Virus record (IMG/VR): IMGVR_UViG_3300032236_001626
Coordinates: 1-48,523 of that record
Strand: one strand, 5' to 3'
DNA: 48,523 nt
From: a virus
The notes under the pieces were generated by a model. The model saw only the letters and a program-made list of their open reading frames with translations. It was not told where the DNA came from and did not search any database. The position numbers and the translations under genes were made by a program. Shown piece by piece: positions 15,474 to 23,382 of this stretch; within the stretch, counting starts at the first letter, position 1; every line of letters begins with the position of its first letter.

Positions 15474-15508
15474 TTGCAAAATAATTTGCATTGCAAAGTA
15501 TTTTGCAA
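15474..15508. promoter_or_regulatory. 35-bp palindromic operator candidate at the divergent switch
   Basis: Two 17-bp arms around a single T match at 16 of 17 positions; each arm begins TTGCAAAATA. The element lies between the leftward early operon (start 15391) and the rightward HTH gene (ATG 15527). Within it, TAATTTG and its mirror resemble the Bacteroidota -7 element TAnnTTTG with one base missing, so repressor and polymerase may compete there. Confidence 0.65.
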
Positions 15509-15526
15509 CATAAATTTATCAATAAT

Positions 15527-16090
15527 ATGATGAATGTAAAAGATTTACTAAAACACTATGACATAAAAGAATCTGAATTATCAGCATTCATGGGCATTCC
15601 AAGGGGTAGAATCTCCATGTGGAAAGGCGCACCTAGGAAAATAGAAGATGCCAAAATATATGAAGAAACTGCAAATTTCTTTGCTAGCATGCCTATAGAA
15701 GACGTCAAAATAGCTATCAAGAATTACCGCATAATTGCTGGAAATATAGAGCCGTTGAAAGGTTATCAGCAAACAATAACTTCAGGAAAGGTCAATGAAA
15801 AAAATGTAAATTATGAACGCAAATCCGATGTTAATGGCGTGAATTCATTAACAGGAGGAAAGGACGAAGATTCAGACGATTTGGTAAATTTAGGGTTCAC
15901 CAAAATAGATACCCTTATGTTAAACCGGATGCTATCAATTATCGAAAATGCCAACGCAAACATTTCTAAATCAGAGGATAATGTAAAAATCATGGCAGAA
16001 TCAAACCTTGTCTTGGCAAAGGCCATTGACCGTCTTGTACCTGGCACCCTTCAAAACATTGAAGGCGCGGGAAAAGCCGCGGAAAGATAA
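15527..16090 (+). CDS. Repressor-like HTH protein
   Basis: A 187-aa protein. The N-terminus (KDLLKHYDIKESELSAFMGIPRGRISMWK) reads as a Cro/CI-type helix-turn-helix. The middle is polar and probably flexible; the C-terminal helix (DTLMLNRMLSIIENANANI) may mediate oligomerisation. I chose ATG at 15527 (15530 is also possible), because the upstream TTG at 15491 lies inside the palindrome. Transcribed away from the early operon, it is the best candidate for the lysogeny repressor. No peptidase domain is present, so LexA-like self-cleavage is unlikely. Confidence 0.7.
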   Translation: MMNVKDLLKHYDIKESELSAFMGIPRGRISMWKGAPRKIEDAKIYEETANFFASMPIEDVKIAIKNYRIIAGNIEPLKGYQQTITSGKVNEKNVNYERKSDVNGVNSLTGGKDEDSDDLVNLGFTKIDTLMLNRMLSIIENANANISKSEDNVKIMAESNLVLAKAIDRLVPGTLQNIEGAGKAAER

Positions 16091-16183
16091 TATCATTTTA
16101 CCCTGTTGGCAGTAAAGGAGTTATTCTTTCCGGGCAAACAAAGTAATATTACCTAAGCCCAATTACCTAAATATCTCATCACC

Positions 16184-16582
16184 ATGAAAATATTAAATTG
16201 TTTTAAATATTGCATGATTTTGATATCATGTTCTGTTGCATTTTTAAGTAATGCACAGACTTCTAAAAAGTCTGCTCCTAAAATAAATCAGGAGCAATTT
16301 GAACGGATAATGCAAGATGCAGCCTTTGAGAAATCTTGGGATTTTGTGAAACAAAAAATGAATTATCCAAAATCGATAAAGTTCTCCGATGTGTATGATT
16401 ATGGAGATGGATTGGGCGACAGTTCCTATTGTATTCTAGGCCACTTTACATTAAAAGGAAAATACAATGAAACAATAGGTCGTTACTACTATTGTTATCT
16501 GAAAATTATTGATTTTAAGAAACAGATATGGGAGTTGCAAAAGATGGAAATTAGCCCTTTCCCTTTTAAAAATGGAGACTAA
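16184..16582 (+). CDS. Secreted protein of unknown function (possible lysogenic-conversion gene)
   Basis: A 132-aa protein with a signal peptide: a short basic start, a hydrophobic core (CMILISCSVAFLS) and an AQ cleavage region at about residue 24. The mature part is Lys/Tyr-rich with KSIKFSDVYDYGDGLGDSSYCILGHF. It is in the same rightward operon as the repressor candidate, so it could be expressed in the lysogen. Its AT-rich composition differs from the neighbouring late genes. No family recognised. Confidence 0.6.
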   Translation: MKILNCFKYCMILISCSVAFLSNAQTSKKSAPKINQEQFERIMQDAAFEKSWDFVKQKMNYPKSIKFSDVYDYGDGLGDSSYCILGHFTLKGKYNETIGRYYYCYLKIIDFKKQIWELQKMEISPFPFKNGD

Positions 16583-16591
16583 CTATATATC

Positions 16592-16741
16592 GTGAAAAGA
16601 AAACAGAAAGACCATGATCATGACTGGCACAAAACGCCACACGATCGCATGCAGGATATCTTCATTGGCCGTCTGGCCATAGCCGGCATTCTTATTGGTC
16701 TTTACCTCATTGTTCACTTTGCTCACAAGCTGTTCCACTAG
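16592..16741 (+). CDS. Small membrane protein (GTG start)
   Basis: A 49-aa open frame starting at GTG, nine bases after the preceding stop. The first 23 residues are charged and His/Asp-rich (KRKQKDHDHDWHK); residues about 24-45 form a transmembrane segment (IGRLAIAGILIGLYLIVHF). It overlaps the 3' end of the convergent HNH gene by 35 bp. A superinfection-exclusion or similar role is only a guess from its lysogenic-operon position. Confidence 0.5.
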   Translation: MKRKQKDHDHDWHKTPHDRMQDIFIGRLAIAGILIGLYLIVHFAHKLFH

Positions 16742-17144
16742 CATTCACTTTATGCCGGCTATAAGATAACCCCAGCTCTATAGCCTCCCTGCTGTTTTCT
16801 GTTATCCACCCATGGCAGTGATGGCACACGGCCAGCCACTTCGGTGTATGAAGTAGTAATATTCCCTCTCTGCCCTCCATATGGTGCACTTCCGTCGCCT
16901 TTTGTGTGCATCCGGGTAGTTGTGCTTCACACGTCTCGTGTTGTGGTAGCCACGCGGCTCGTATCTTCTTATACAGCTCATTATCCAGTGCTTTGCGCTG
17001 GCTCACCTTCTTTATCGGTGTACGTTGCCGGGCTATAGGTTCTTTTGCTCTTGGTATAGGCTTGCCATAAGCCTGTTTCCAGTGCCCATGGCATAACCCC
17101 TTACTGAATACCGGATGATTGCATTTCGCGCATGTTTTAGCCAT
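16707..17144 (-). CDS. HNH-type endonuclease-like zinc protein
   Basis: A 145-aa protein with an N-terminal CAKC...CHGHW zinc-type motif, a basic linker, and a C-terminal HNH-like core: CEAQLPGC, EVHHMEGR and CHHCHGWITEN. This resembles NinG-like or HNH recombination nucleases of phages. I chose ATG at 17144; the upstream start at 17171 would run into the 17164-17187 hairpin. It sits downstream of the lysis genes and converges on the rightward operon. Confidence 0.7.
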   Translation of the reverse strand: MAKTCAKCNHPVFSKGLCHGHWKQAYGKPIPRAKEPIARQRTPIKKVSQRKALDNELYKKIRAAWLPQHETCEAQLPGCTQKATEVHHMEGREGILLLHTPKWLAVCHHCHGWITENSREAIELGLSYSRHKVNASGTACEQSEQ

Positions 17145-17163
17145 ATAGTTTTTATTAGTCAAG

Positions 17164-17187
17164 AAAGCCACCGCTTACGGTGGCTTT
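17164..17187. terminator. Hairpin terminator between HNH and lysis genes
   Basis: A perfect 10-bp stem (AAAGCCACCG / CGGTGGCTTT) with a 4-nt loop, followed by TTTTAT on the plus strand and TTTCTT on the minus strand. It could end both the rightward repressor operon and the leftward lysis operon. A second, longer imperfect hairpin lies at 17197-17240. Confidence 0.65.
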
Positions 17188-17196
17188 TATCATAGT

Positions 17197-17240
17197 AGGT
17201 AAGATTATGGCTGCAGGTTTCAACCTGTCAGCACTTACCT
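17197..17240. repeat. Imperfect nested hairpin downstream of lysis genes
   Basis: Outer arms AGGTAAG / CTTACCT (17197-17203, 17234-17240) enclose inner arms GCTGCAGGTT / AACCTG-T-CAGC around a 2-nt loop. It has no clear T-tract. It may stabilise the 3' end of the lysis transcript. Confidence 0.4.
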
Positions 17241-17259
17241 TTACAGCTGCACCTATGAA

Positions 17260-17502
17260 TTATTTTACTGCTCTTATTATCCACCCCTTTAGGAACTTTG
17301 CCTGGCTAGGCTTCTTCTGTACCAGATTCAGGTAGAATTTCACCTTTTCCACTTTATAGTTAGCCAAGAACAATTGCACACTCAGGCTATCGCTTTTATG
17401 CTTGTAGTATTGCACACTATCGCAGCTGGTCGCTTGCTTTTTTTCTTGGGCTAAAACAGTGCTACTAACCAGGAGTAGCAAAATGATTATTAACTTTCTC
17501 AT
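17260..17502 (-). CDS. Secreted protein with endolysin-tail-like C-terminus
   Basis: An 80-aa protein with a signal peptide (basic start, hydrophobic LIIILLLLVSSTVL, cleavage near AQ at about 19) and a short mature part. The last 25 residues (FYLNLVQKKPSQAKFLKGWIIR) resemble the end of the PG_binding_3 domain that normally terminates GH108 endolysins. The preceding gene encodes a GH108 enzyme that seems to lack this end. The start overlaps that gene by 4 bp. It may be a displaced domain fragment or a secreted lysis partner. Confidence 0.55.
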   Translation of the reverse strand: MRKLIIILLLLVSSTVLAQEKKQATSCDSVQYYKHKSDSLSVQLFLANYKVEKVKFYLNLVQKKPSQAKFLKGWIIRAVK

Positions 17503-17909
17503 GATATCACATCGTTTTCGTTATTCAATGAATCTAGCGTCATTCCATCTACATGGCCGGTTTCAGTGATTCCAAGCGCTCTTTGTGCCAGTTTCACAGC
17601 AGGAACTATACCTGTGTTTACAGCAAAGTCAATAATGCTATTGATCTCTTCTTGTGATTCGATGGAATCAGCGTTAAGTTTCTTCCAGAATATATCCTCA
17701 TACAATTCACCTACGGGCTCGTCAAGTTCCGGGGAGTGCTGACCATTTTTCAAACCCAATGTGGCTATTATTGCCCATCCCCTCCACTTCGGGAAGTACT
17801 TCTGAGTAATACCGGCATAAGTGCGGCCACCCAGATCTCCTGAAGTTTCCGTAAGAATATTGCCCTCATGCTCGAGTATTATCGGTAAAGCCTTTTTAAA
17901 GTCAGCCAT
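17499..17909 (-). CDS. Endolysin, GH108 N-acetylmuramidase (short)
   Basis: A 136-aa protein with the GH108 pattern: LEHEG at 12-16, where Glu15 is the likely catalytic acid, then GDLGGRTYAGIT, and a second half with NSIIDFAVNTGIVPAVKLAQRALG, matching the start of a PG_binding_3 domain. It would cleave peptidoglycan glycan strands. GH108 endolysins are usually about 170-180 aa; this one stops early in the binding domain and the missing end appears in the next gene. No signal peptide, so a holin is needed. Confidence 0.85.
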   Translation of the reverse strand: MADFKKALPIILEHEGNILTETSGDLGGRTYAGITQKYFPKWRGWAIIATLGLKNGQHSPELDEPVGELYEDIFWKKLNADSIESQEEINSIIDFAVNTGIVPAVKLAQRALGITETGHVDGMTLDSLNNENDVIS

Positions 17910-17916
17910 AAAAAAT

Positions 17917-18177
17917 TTATTTCCCTTGTACTTTGTGTATGATCTCCATCATGTTGATGGATGCCCGGGTAAGGTCCTTACCTGCTGTGCTCATGATGTA
18001 TTCCCACTCAGCACGTAAGCGCATGTATTGGGTAGAACTGGTTTCCTTAATGGCTTCCAACTCCCTGCTGATCATATCAGCTTCCCTGATGGTAAATGCA
18101 GAAACTTTCACTGCAAACAAGCGGAAGCCAAAAAAAGATATCACCGCACCGGCAATAAATGAAATGATAATGTCCAT
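17917..18177 (-). CDS. Small membrane-anchored lysis-module protein
   Basis: An 86-aa protein with an N-terminal transmembrane segment (IIISFIAGAVISFFGFRLFAV) and a helical, charged remainder. A spanin-like or holin-accessory role is possible. It starts 7 bp before the endolysin gene and is likely co-expressed. No family recognised. Confidence 0.55.
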   Translation of the reverse strand: MDIIISFIAGAVISFFGFRLFAVKVSAFTIREADMISRELEAIKETSSTQYMRLRAEWEYIMSTAGKDLTRASINMMEIIHKVQGK

Positions 18178-18195
18178 AACATAGTATTTGAGAGG

Positions 18196-18882
18196 TTAAT
18201 GAATAATTGTATGCAGCAGCAGGCCACCTATCAGGCCGGCAGCAATAGCCTCAATGATGGGTATCGTCTTAGGTTGTTCTTTCACCACCAGCACGCTTTC
18301 AAGGCCTGTGATCTTAGCATTACGGTTATCAGAGTAGGCACTCACCATATGCACTGCTGGCTGAAATGGATGGGTTATTTTTTTGATAAAACTTTTTTTA
18401 GGTGAATACTCAGTAAGGTGTAGCGGCACGATTGGAGTATCATTAACTGCTATTGTTAATTTCCCCGTTGTGCTATCTTGCTTGATAACCTCATGAAAAT
18501 TGTTGAATGAATCTTTATGATCAGCAATGGCGATAGTATCACCACGGTGCACACGTTTCAACGAATCGGTAAAGGATATTTGCAACTCCACATAAGCATC
18601 CTGTGCCCCTTCCAGTTCACTTTCCTTCAGACCTAGTTTTGTTTCTCGATCCTTGATCACGGCATCATCTGTAGCCATTATCTCAGCTATGGTGCCTTCC
18701 TGTGCCTGTATCTTCGCAGCCTGCTGGCCGTTCTTCAGCTTGAAGGATATCAGAGTATCATCCTTAGCCTTCGCATTGTTTTCTACCACCATTCGCGATG
18801 TGCGTTCAGCTGTGCAGGTCCTTAACGACAAAAACCACCCGGTAGCAAATACCAGGCATGCGGCTATCAGATACTTATTCAT
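18196..18882 (-). CDS. Membrane protein with two terminal transmembrane helices, spanin candidate
   Basis: A 228-aa protein. It has an N-terminal hydrophobic helix (about 3-20), a long charged coiled-coil region (about 35-110, AKIQAQEGTIAEI...KESELEGAQDAYVELQ), a beta-like region, and a C-terminal hydrophobic helix (IIEAIAAGLIGGLLLHTII). The anchored coiled coil is reminiscent of an inner-membrane spanin, but length and topology differ from lambda Rz. It overlaps the holin-like gene by 8 bp. Confidence 0.5.
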   Translation of the reverse strand: MNKYLIAACLVFATGWFLSLRTCTAERTSRMVVENNAKAKDDTLISFKLKNGQQAAKIQAQEGTIAEIMATDDAVIKDRETKLGLKESELEGAQDAYVELQISFTDSLKRVHRGDTIAIADHKDSFNNFHEVIKQDSTTGKLTIAVNDTPIVPLHLTEYSPKKSFIKKITHPFQPAVHMVSAYSDNRNAKITGLESVLVVKEQPKTIPIIEAIAAGLIGGLLLHTIIH

Positions 18883-19258
18883 TGGTTTCGGGTTTAGTGT
18901 CAGGTTTCATAAACCCTTTGAATTTATCCATCAGGCTGCCTATCTGCTCAGGTGTACTGATTCGCCATCCTATGATCACAGCTACAGTGAGCATCGCAAA
19001 CGCAACATGGTCAATTTCCTTACCCGTATGAGTTGAGTAGATGAACACATAAATGATCGTAACAGCAAAGGCCATAATGCCTATACGCTTGCTCGATAGT
19101 TTACCCAGTGAGCCATCGGCATTCTTTTCACTGAATATTTCCCTTAGTCCAGCGGTGAAGGCCTTAAAGTAGATGATCAGCATTACTGATACTACCAGGG
19201 CCAGTACCGCCCAAAACAGCAAATGCGTGTTGGATAAATAATTAAGATAATGTTGCAT
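18875..19258 (-). CDS. Holin-like membrane protein
   Basis: A 127-aa protein with three hydrophobic segments: about 10-32 (LLFWAVLALVVSVMLIIYF), 60-75 (IGIMAFAVTIIYVFIY) and 83-98 (HVAFAMLTVAVIIGW). The tail is charged. Size, topology and position upstream of the endolysin make it the best holin candidate. I chose ATG at 19258; the start at 19297 lies inside the preceding gene. Confidence 0.55.
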   Translation of the reverse strand: MQHYLNYLSNTHLLFWAVLALVVSVMLIIYFKAFTAGLREIFSEKNADGSLGKLSSKRIGIMAFAVTIIYVFIYSTHTGKEIDHVAFAMLTVAVIIGWRISTPEQIGSLMDKFKGFMKPDTKPETNE

Positions 19259-19262
19259 AGCA

Positions 19263-19499
19263 TTACGATTTTTCAAGTTCATATACACGGCCATCAATGC
19301 CGTCTATCCTTTTTTCGTGATTGTCAAGCCTGGCTTTATGCTCCATCATGCCAGATGAAAAATCACGCAGATTTCTGCTGATCATGCGCACGTAGCTAAC
19401 TATTACACCTAGGAAAAAAAGCATCAATGAGCCTATGAGGCCTATGAAACTGGCTATGATCACATTTATAGTAGATGTCGAGATATCCAAAAGCAGCAT
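19263..19499 (-). CDS. Small membrane protein with C-terminal coiled coil (XhlA-like)
   Basis: A 78-aa protein with one transmembrane segment (INVIIASFIGLIGSLMLFFLGVIVSYV) and a C-terminal heptad region (ARLDNHEKRIDGIDGRVYELEKS). The layout is like haemolysin XhlA-type lysis accessory proteins, but reversed, as XhlA has its membrane segment at the C-terminus. I chose ATG at 19499, which leaves the 14-bp hairpin (19503-19537) outside the gene. Confidence 0.5.
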   Translation of the reverse strand: MLLLDISTSTINVIIASFIGLIGSLMLFFLGVIVSYVRMISRNLRDFSSGMMEHKARLDNHEKRIDGIDGRVYELEKS

Positions 19500-19502
19500 G
19501 GT

Positions 19503-19537
19503 GGCATGTTTAAACAAAAATGATGTTTAAACATGCC
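19503..19537. terminator. Hairpin between collar fibre and lysis module
   Basis: A perfect 14-bp stem (arms 19503-19516 and 19524-19537) with a 7-nt loop. It lacks a clear T-tract on the minus strand, so it may process or stabilise the transcript rather than terminate it. It directly adjoins one copy of a 20-bp interspersed repeat (19540-19559). Confidence 0.5.
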
Positions 19538-19560
19538 GCCATTCCCGTCTATTGCCTTTA

Positions 19561-20697
19561 CTAGTACACTATTAGTGGTAACTTACCTACGTTGATAGGC
19601 CTTGTTTCATTGCCACCCGTGTTAGTATTGGATATGGTGATGCTGGTTGAGTTCACAGTTACACCCGTGGTATTACTATTCACCGTGCTGAATGGCCCCG
19701 ATGCCCCAAAATCGGTATCTGATCCATGATCTATAACTGATACCAGTGTATCTGTCCCACTTTTCTTTATCTGGTCACCTGTTATCGAGTGGGTATGCCC
19801 CGGATCAGTTATACCATGGGTATGTGCCGTTTGATTGATACCGTGCGTGTGACTGGCAAATCCATCAGCTTCTTTGCTTCCTGGCGTACTTCCAAGCAAT
19901 GCACTATTCCTGTCAGCATCTATCACAGCGCCCAGATCCAGTGCGCGATCAAATAAGCCACGATCATCAGGCACCTTAAAAGTAGTGCTTCCGTCACCTT
20001 GACTGAAATAGGACTTATATGGATAAGGAGCCAGTGAGCCACCCGGGTTACTTACCCAATCCGAATCCACAACGGTTAGTGAGTTAGCCACAGCCCATGC
20101 CCATAATCTTGGATAATCGGCCCTGTTATAGGTACTGCCGTCACGCTTCAGCATTCCGGTCTTTTGCACATAGCCAAACATCTGGTCACCCACCGCATAG
20201 TAGCTACCCTCAAAATGCAATATCTGCCATGTAGTGCCGGTATTGCACAGGGTAATTGATTCACCATTATGCAAGTACACGCTTGCTGGCGTAGCGCCAT
20301 TCACATCGGTGAAAGTATCACCACTATGACAAGCTATGGTAACAGGTTTGGTATAAGCGCCTTTCTGCCTTTTTATATTGGCCAGTGCCCCTGTCGGGTA
20401 TGCAGAGCATTGCGGTAAGGTGCCGGTGAAATAGTTGTTCGCATCCTGATTCATGATCACCAGGTTACGCAGCAGGTTAGCATTGGTAAAAGTCTGCGAC
20501 GTTCCACCTGATACGGCCAGAGTTACAATACTTTCAAACCCTGCCATCTTCGCATAGATGTAGGCTGTGTTATCTGCCAGCTGCTTTGTTGCCGCGTTCA
20601 AATTACCTGTCGAACCACCCAGAAGCAGATCGGTCGTATCCAGCGTTGCAATCGCACCATTTATTGGTCCCGAACTACTCGGAGTATAATTTGTCAT
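19561..20697 (-). CDS. Tail fibre with phage collar domain
   Basis: A 378-aa protein. The N-terminus has ATLDTTDLLLGGSTGNLN and an AxxTAYIYAKMAG helix. A tail-collar domain lies near 190-250 (FGYVQKTGMLKRDGSTYNRADYPRLWAW, then TTFKVPDDRGLFDRALD). Near the end are three HTHG/HTHS repeats and the terminal GGNETRPINVGKLPLIVY, all typical of collar-domain fibres whose His residues may bind metal. It probably forms a distal receptor-binding fibre. It carries no variable repeat, so it is not a DGR target. Confidence 0.82.
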   Translation of the reverse strand: MTNYTPSSSGPINGAIATLDTTDLLLGGSTGNLNAATKQLADNTAYIYAKMAGFESIVTLAVSGGTSQTFTNANLLRNLVIMNQDANNYFTGTLPQCSAYPTGALANIKRQKGAYTKPVTIACHSGDTFTDVNGATPASVYLHNGESITLCNTGTTWQILHFEGSYYAVGDQMFGYVQKTGMLKRDGSTYNRADYPRLWAWAVANSLTVVDSDWVSNPGGSLAPYPYKSYFSQGDGSTTFKVPDDRGLFDRALDLGAVIDADRNSALLGSTPGSKEADGFASHTHGINQTAHTHGITDPGHTHSITGDQIKKSGTDTLVSVIDHGSDTDFGASGPFSTVNSNTTGVTVNSTSITISNTNTGGNETRPINVGKLPLIVY

Positions 20698-20724
20698 AGA
20701 AAAACTGTTAACCCTGATTAAGAA

Positions 20725-21180
20725 TTATGATACCGTCAATGTCCATGTACCTGAAATAGAAAAACCACTGTTCTTAATGATCGCAGTACTCAGTACCTTA
20801 CGCGCCACCAGCACATTCGATGATGTGAACAAACCAAATTCCCATATGGTCATGCCATTTGCTTCACTCGTGTTTATCTTATAGCCAAAGGTTACCGTGT
20901 TGGTAGTATAGGTGTTCACAGTGCCCCCCGTGTTCAGGTTTTTTACAAATGCACCTGTCAGCCCCGTATCCGCATTGGTTGCAGCAGTATTGCTGGTACC
21001 CACTGCTATTTGTGTCACAGCTGCTGCACTGCCATCACCTCCCAGCAGCAGTACGGCCGCATGCCGGCCAAGGTCCACCACAAGGTTATTATCCACATAT
21101 TCATGCACTACTTTGCCGGTAGCATCATCTATGCATTTCATGGCAAATATCCCTTTCAGTTTCAATGCGTCGTTATTCAT
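20725..21180 (-). CDS. Beta-rich virion protein, probable baseplate or fibre component
   Basis: A 151-aa protein, mainly beta, with small-residue-rich loops (GGDGSAAAVTQIAVGTSNTAATNADTGL is an extended region) and KFTFGYKI-like and SISGTWTLTVS strands. Its position between gpI and the collar fibre suggests a structural tail protein. No definite family recognised. Confidence 0.55.
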   Translation of the reverse strand: MNNDALKLKGIFAMKCIDDATGKVVHEYVDNNLVVDLGRHAAVLLLGGDGSAAAVTQIAVGTSNTAATNADTGLTGAFVKNLNTGGTVNTYTTNTVTFGYKINTSEANGMTIWEFGLFTSSNVLVARKVLSTAIIKNSGFSISGTWTLTVS

Positions 21181-21187
21181 AATATAC

Positions 21188-21859
21188 TTATATTATTTGT
21201 ATAAAAATGGTGTCAGAATCTTGGCTGCAGTTACGGCTACCATCCGCCTTTACTGTACCATCTGCTCGTAAAATTCCCACTGTACTCATACTGTCAGAGC
21301 TCAGTGTTTCATCTGCATCTATCAACAGGTTACCTTCCGACATCGTAAGGCCTGTTGTTTCTGTAAAATTGAAATTGGTATATAGGATGCCTTCAAACTC
21401 ACTCCGGGCATTCTTATACAGGTTAATAAGGGTTGTCGCATTAGCTATCTGTGCCGGATCAGGCATCAGCACCCCCGTATCTATGGTCACTCTGAATACA
21501 GCCCATCCGGTATCAGGATCATCACCAATACTCTCTTCCAATACAGCGCCGGTAAGGCCAGCCTGTGCCATCACCTGTTCCACCGCCCATGGTGTGCCTT
21601 TATACTTGTGCAACTCTATGGCCCGTTTTATCAGGTCACGTTGCGCATCTTCATCAGCTGCAAAATCCCATCCTTTTATACCCAGCACATCAAATTCCTG
21701 TGCCAGGTATGGCAGCACTTCCGCATTCACCGTATCCACGAAGTAGATAAGCGCCTGGCTTACATCGATACGCCTCAATGTTTGCTGCATAAGGATATCA
21801 AACGCATATATGTGCGGTTGATACTTTATACTATCAGCTATGATTACGTTCTTATCCAC
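21188..21859 (-). CDS. Baseplate protein gpI (P2-like)
   Basis: A 223-aa protein whose N-terminal half follows the P2 gpI pattern: DILMQQTLRRIDVSQALIYFVDTVNAEVLPYLAQEFDVLGIKGWDFA and LHKYKGTPWAVEQVMAQAGL. In P2-type phages gpI sits with gpJ in the baseplate wedge. It begins immediately after the gpJ-like gene with no gap. The C-terminal 60 residues are beta-rich and end with IFIQII. Confidence 0.82.
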   Translation of the reverse strand: MDKNVIIADSIKYQPHIYAFDILMQQTLRRIDVSQALIYFVDTVNAEVLPYLAQEFDVLGIKGWDFAADEDAQRDLIKRAIELHKYKGTPWAVEQVMAQAGLTGAVLEESIGDDPDTGWAVFRVTIDTGVLMPDPAQIANATTLINLYKNARSEFEGILYTNFNFTETTGLTMSEGNLLIDADETLSSDSMSTVGILRADGTVKADGSRNCSQDSDTIFIQII

Positions 21860-22975
21860 TTACGATTCATTTACTATTGCCGATACATTCACGGTTACAC
21901 CGGTGCAGTTGGCAAACTGCGTATCATCAATATTGATATCCGTCAATCCGTCAAAATCCACACTATACATACCCGCCACGCTCATACATTGCCCTTTCAG
22001 CTGGTCCACTACCACATCCACACCTAGCGCACCAAGGCCACCCGTCCATAAGTTCACAAATGCATTCAGGTTAGCGCCCACTTGTGCAGATATCGCGGAA
22101 CTGTTGAACCCTGATTTTATGGTCAGGTTAGCGGTGATGCTGTAGTTAACTGCTGTAGGTGCTTCAGCTATTACAGTATCATTTAATGGGCGTTTTTTCT
22201 TGTCGCTGCATATCGCTTCCACTTGATCCAGTAACGCTGTATCGGGTATTACACCACCTGCCAGTAGCACATATAATGCCACAGTGCCGGGCACAGGCCT
22301 TGTAATGCTCACATCTATTATCGATGGGCTGGCCGTCTTGGCAAAGAACTTATAAGCATCCTCTGGGCCCGCCACACTGAATGTGGCATTGGCTAGCGGT
22401 ATTCTCGCGCGTAGCTGGTCATCACTTTCGGCATCACTACCACCGGTAGAAGTATCTGTATTGGAAGCTGACGTAGCATATGGCTGAGGGTCAACGATCA
22501 AATTGATCATGCCCGATAGATAACCATTACCTATTATTCCCGCTGTCAGGCAGGTACAGTCCACGGTTCCTGATGGTGATCCTGATGTAATAGGCAGGTC
22601 CACATTTGTGGCGAATAGCACAAGCCCGTCTTGGCTCTTTACTCTGGTTCCTGCTGGTATCACCTGATCAGGCGCCCCGGCGACGGCAAAGAATTTGATA
22701 GCCACTACAGCAGCTCCGGGATCTTCTCTGAACACTCCATACTTTGCGGCTAGTTCATCCAGTGCCGCACCGCTGGCAAAAGCCAGTAAGTTTTGATTGG
22801 CTGCATAGTTGATTTGTGTACGTAGCTTCGCTACACGCAATGCAAGTGCGTTAGCCATAAGCATTTCAGGGTCAGCATTACCCAACTTACGGTTGGCAAT
22901 GGTTTCATAATCCGAAATACAATCGGCAAGCGCCGTTTCCAGGCTATCATCTACAAATACAACAGGTACAGACAT
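21860..22975 (-). CDS. Baseplate assembly protein gpJ (P2-like)
   Basis: A 371-aa member of the gpJ/Baseplate_J family: ANALALRVAKLRTQINYAANQNLLAFASGAALDELAA near the start, an AVAGAPDQVIPAGTRV segment and SDDQLRARIPLA near the centre. It forms the baseplate wedge with gpI and gpW. The start is 5 bp downstream of the preceding stop. The upstream genes gpW and fibre are separated from it, unlike the P2 order V-W-J-I. Confidence 0.88.
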   Translation of the reverse strand: MSVPVVFVDDSLETALADCISDYETIANRKLGNADPEMLMANALALRVAKLRTQINYAANQNLLAFASGAALDELAAKYGVFREDPGAAVVAIKFFAVAGAPDQVIPAGTRVKSQDGLVLFATNVDLPITSGSPSGTVDCTCLTAGIIGNGYLSGMINLIVDPQPYATSASNTDTSTGGSDAESDDQLRARIPLANATFSVAGPEDAYKFFAKTASPSIIDVSITRPVPGTVALYVLLAGGVIPDTALLDQVEAICSDKKKRPLNDTVIAEAPTAVNYSITANLTIKSGFNSSAISAQVGANLNAFVNLWTGGLGALGVDVVVDQLKGQCMSVAGMYSVDFDGLTDINIDDTQFANCTGVTVNVSAIVNES

Positions 22976-22980
22976 ATCAG

Positions 22981-23337
22981 TTATTCAGTTTCAGGTAATA
23001 CAAGTGACAGCACAGCGATACCGGTTACAGATACGCCATCCAGCCATGTCATGTCAAATTCTTTGTATTTAATTTCTTTGGTTTCCTCAGTATAGTCCTC
23101 CTGGGCCTTCATGTACTCGCGCTCCTTTTCTTTGGGCACCATTTCTTCACCAACAGGAATGAACTTTTTGGCTATCTCATTCCTGTTGGCCATGATCTCT
23201 TTGGCTTCATCCAGAAATGGTTTTGCCCACCGTGCTATTTTCAAGGCAATGGCAGGCGTAGGGTGTGCGTTACTCAGTTTCACGCATGCTTCTGCAATGG
23301 TTTGCAGTTCTCCGATTGTTAGATTCTTAGTGTTCAT
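22981..23337 (-). CDS. Hypothetical protein between fibre and gpJ
   Basis: A 118-aa, mostly helical, charged protein: QTIAEACVKLSNAHPTPAIALKIARWAKPFL, then a Glu/Lys-rich stretch and a C-terminal WLDGVSVTGIAVLSLVLPE. I chose ATG at 23337, which gives a standard MNTKNLTIGE start; the alternative at 23376 begins in non-conserved sequence next to the fibre stop. No family recognised. Confidence 0.6.
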   Translation of the reverse strand: MNTKNLTIGELQTIAEACVKLSNAHPTPAIALKIARWAKPFLDEAKEIMANRNEIAKKFIPVGEEMVPKEKEREYMKAQEDYTEETKEIKYKEFDMTWLDGVSVTGIAVLSLVLPETE

Positions 23338-23382
23338 ATTGTATTGAGAGGTTAAAAAATGTTTCTTGACTACCATCGTTCA

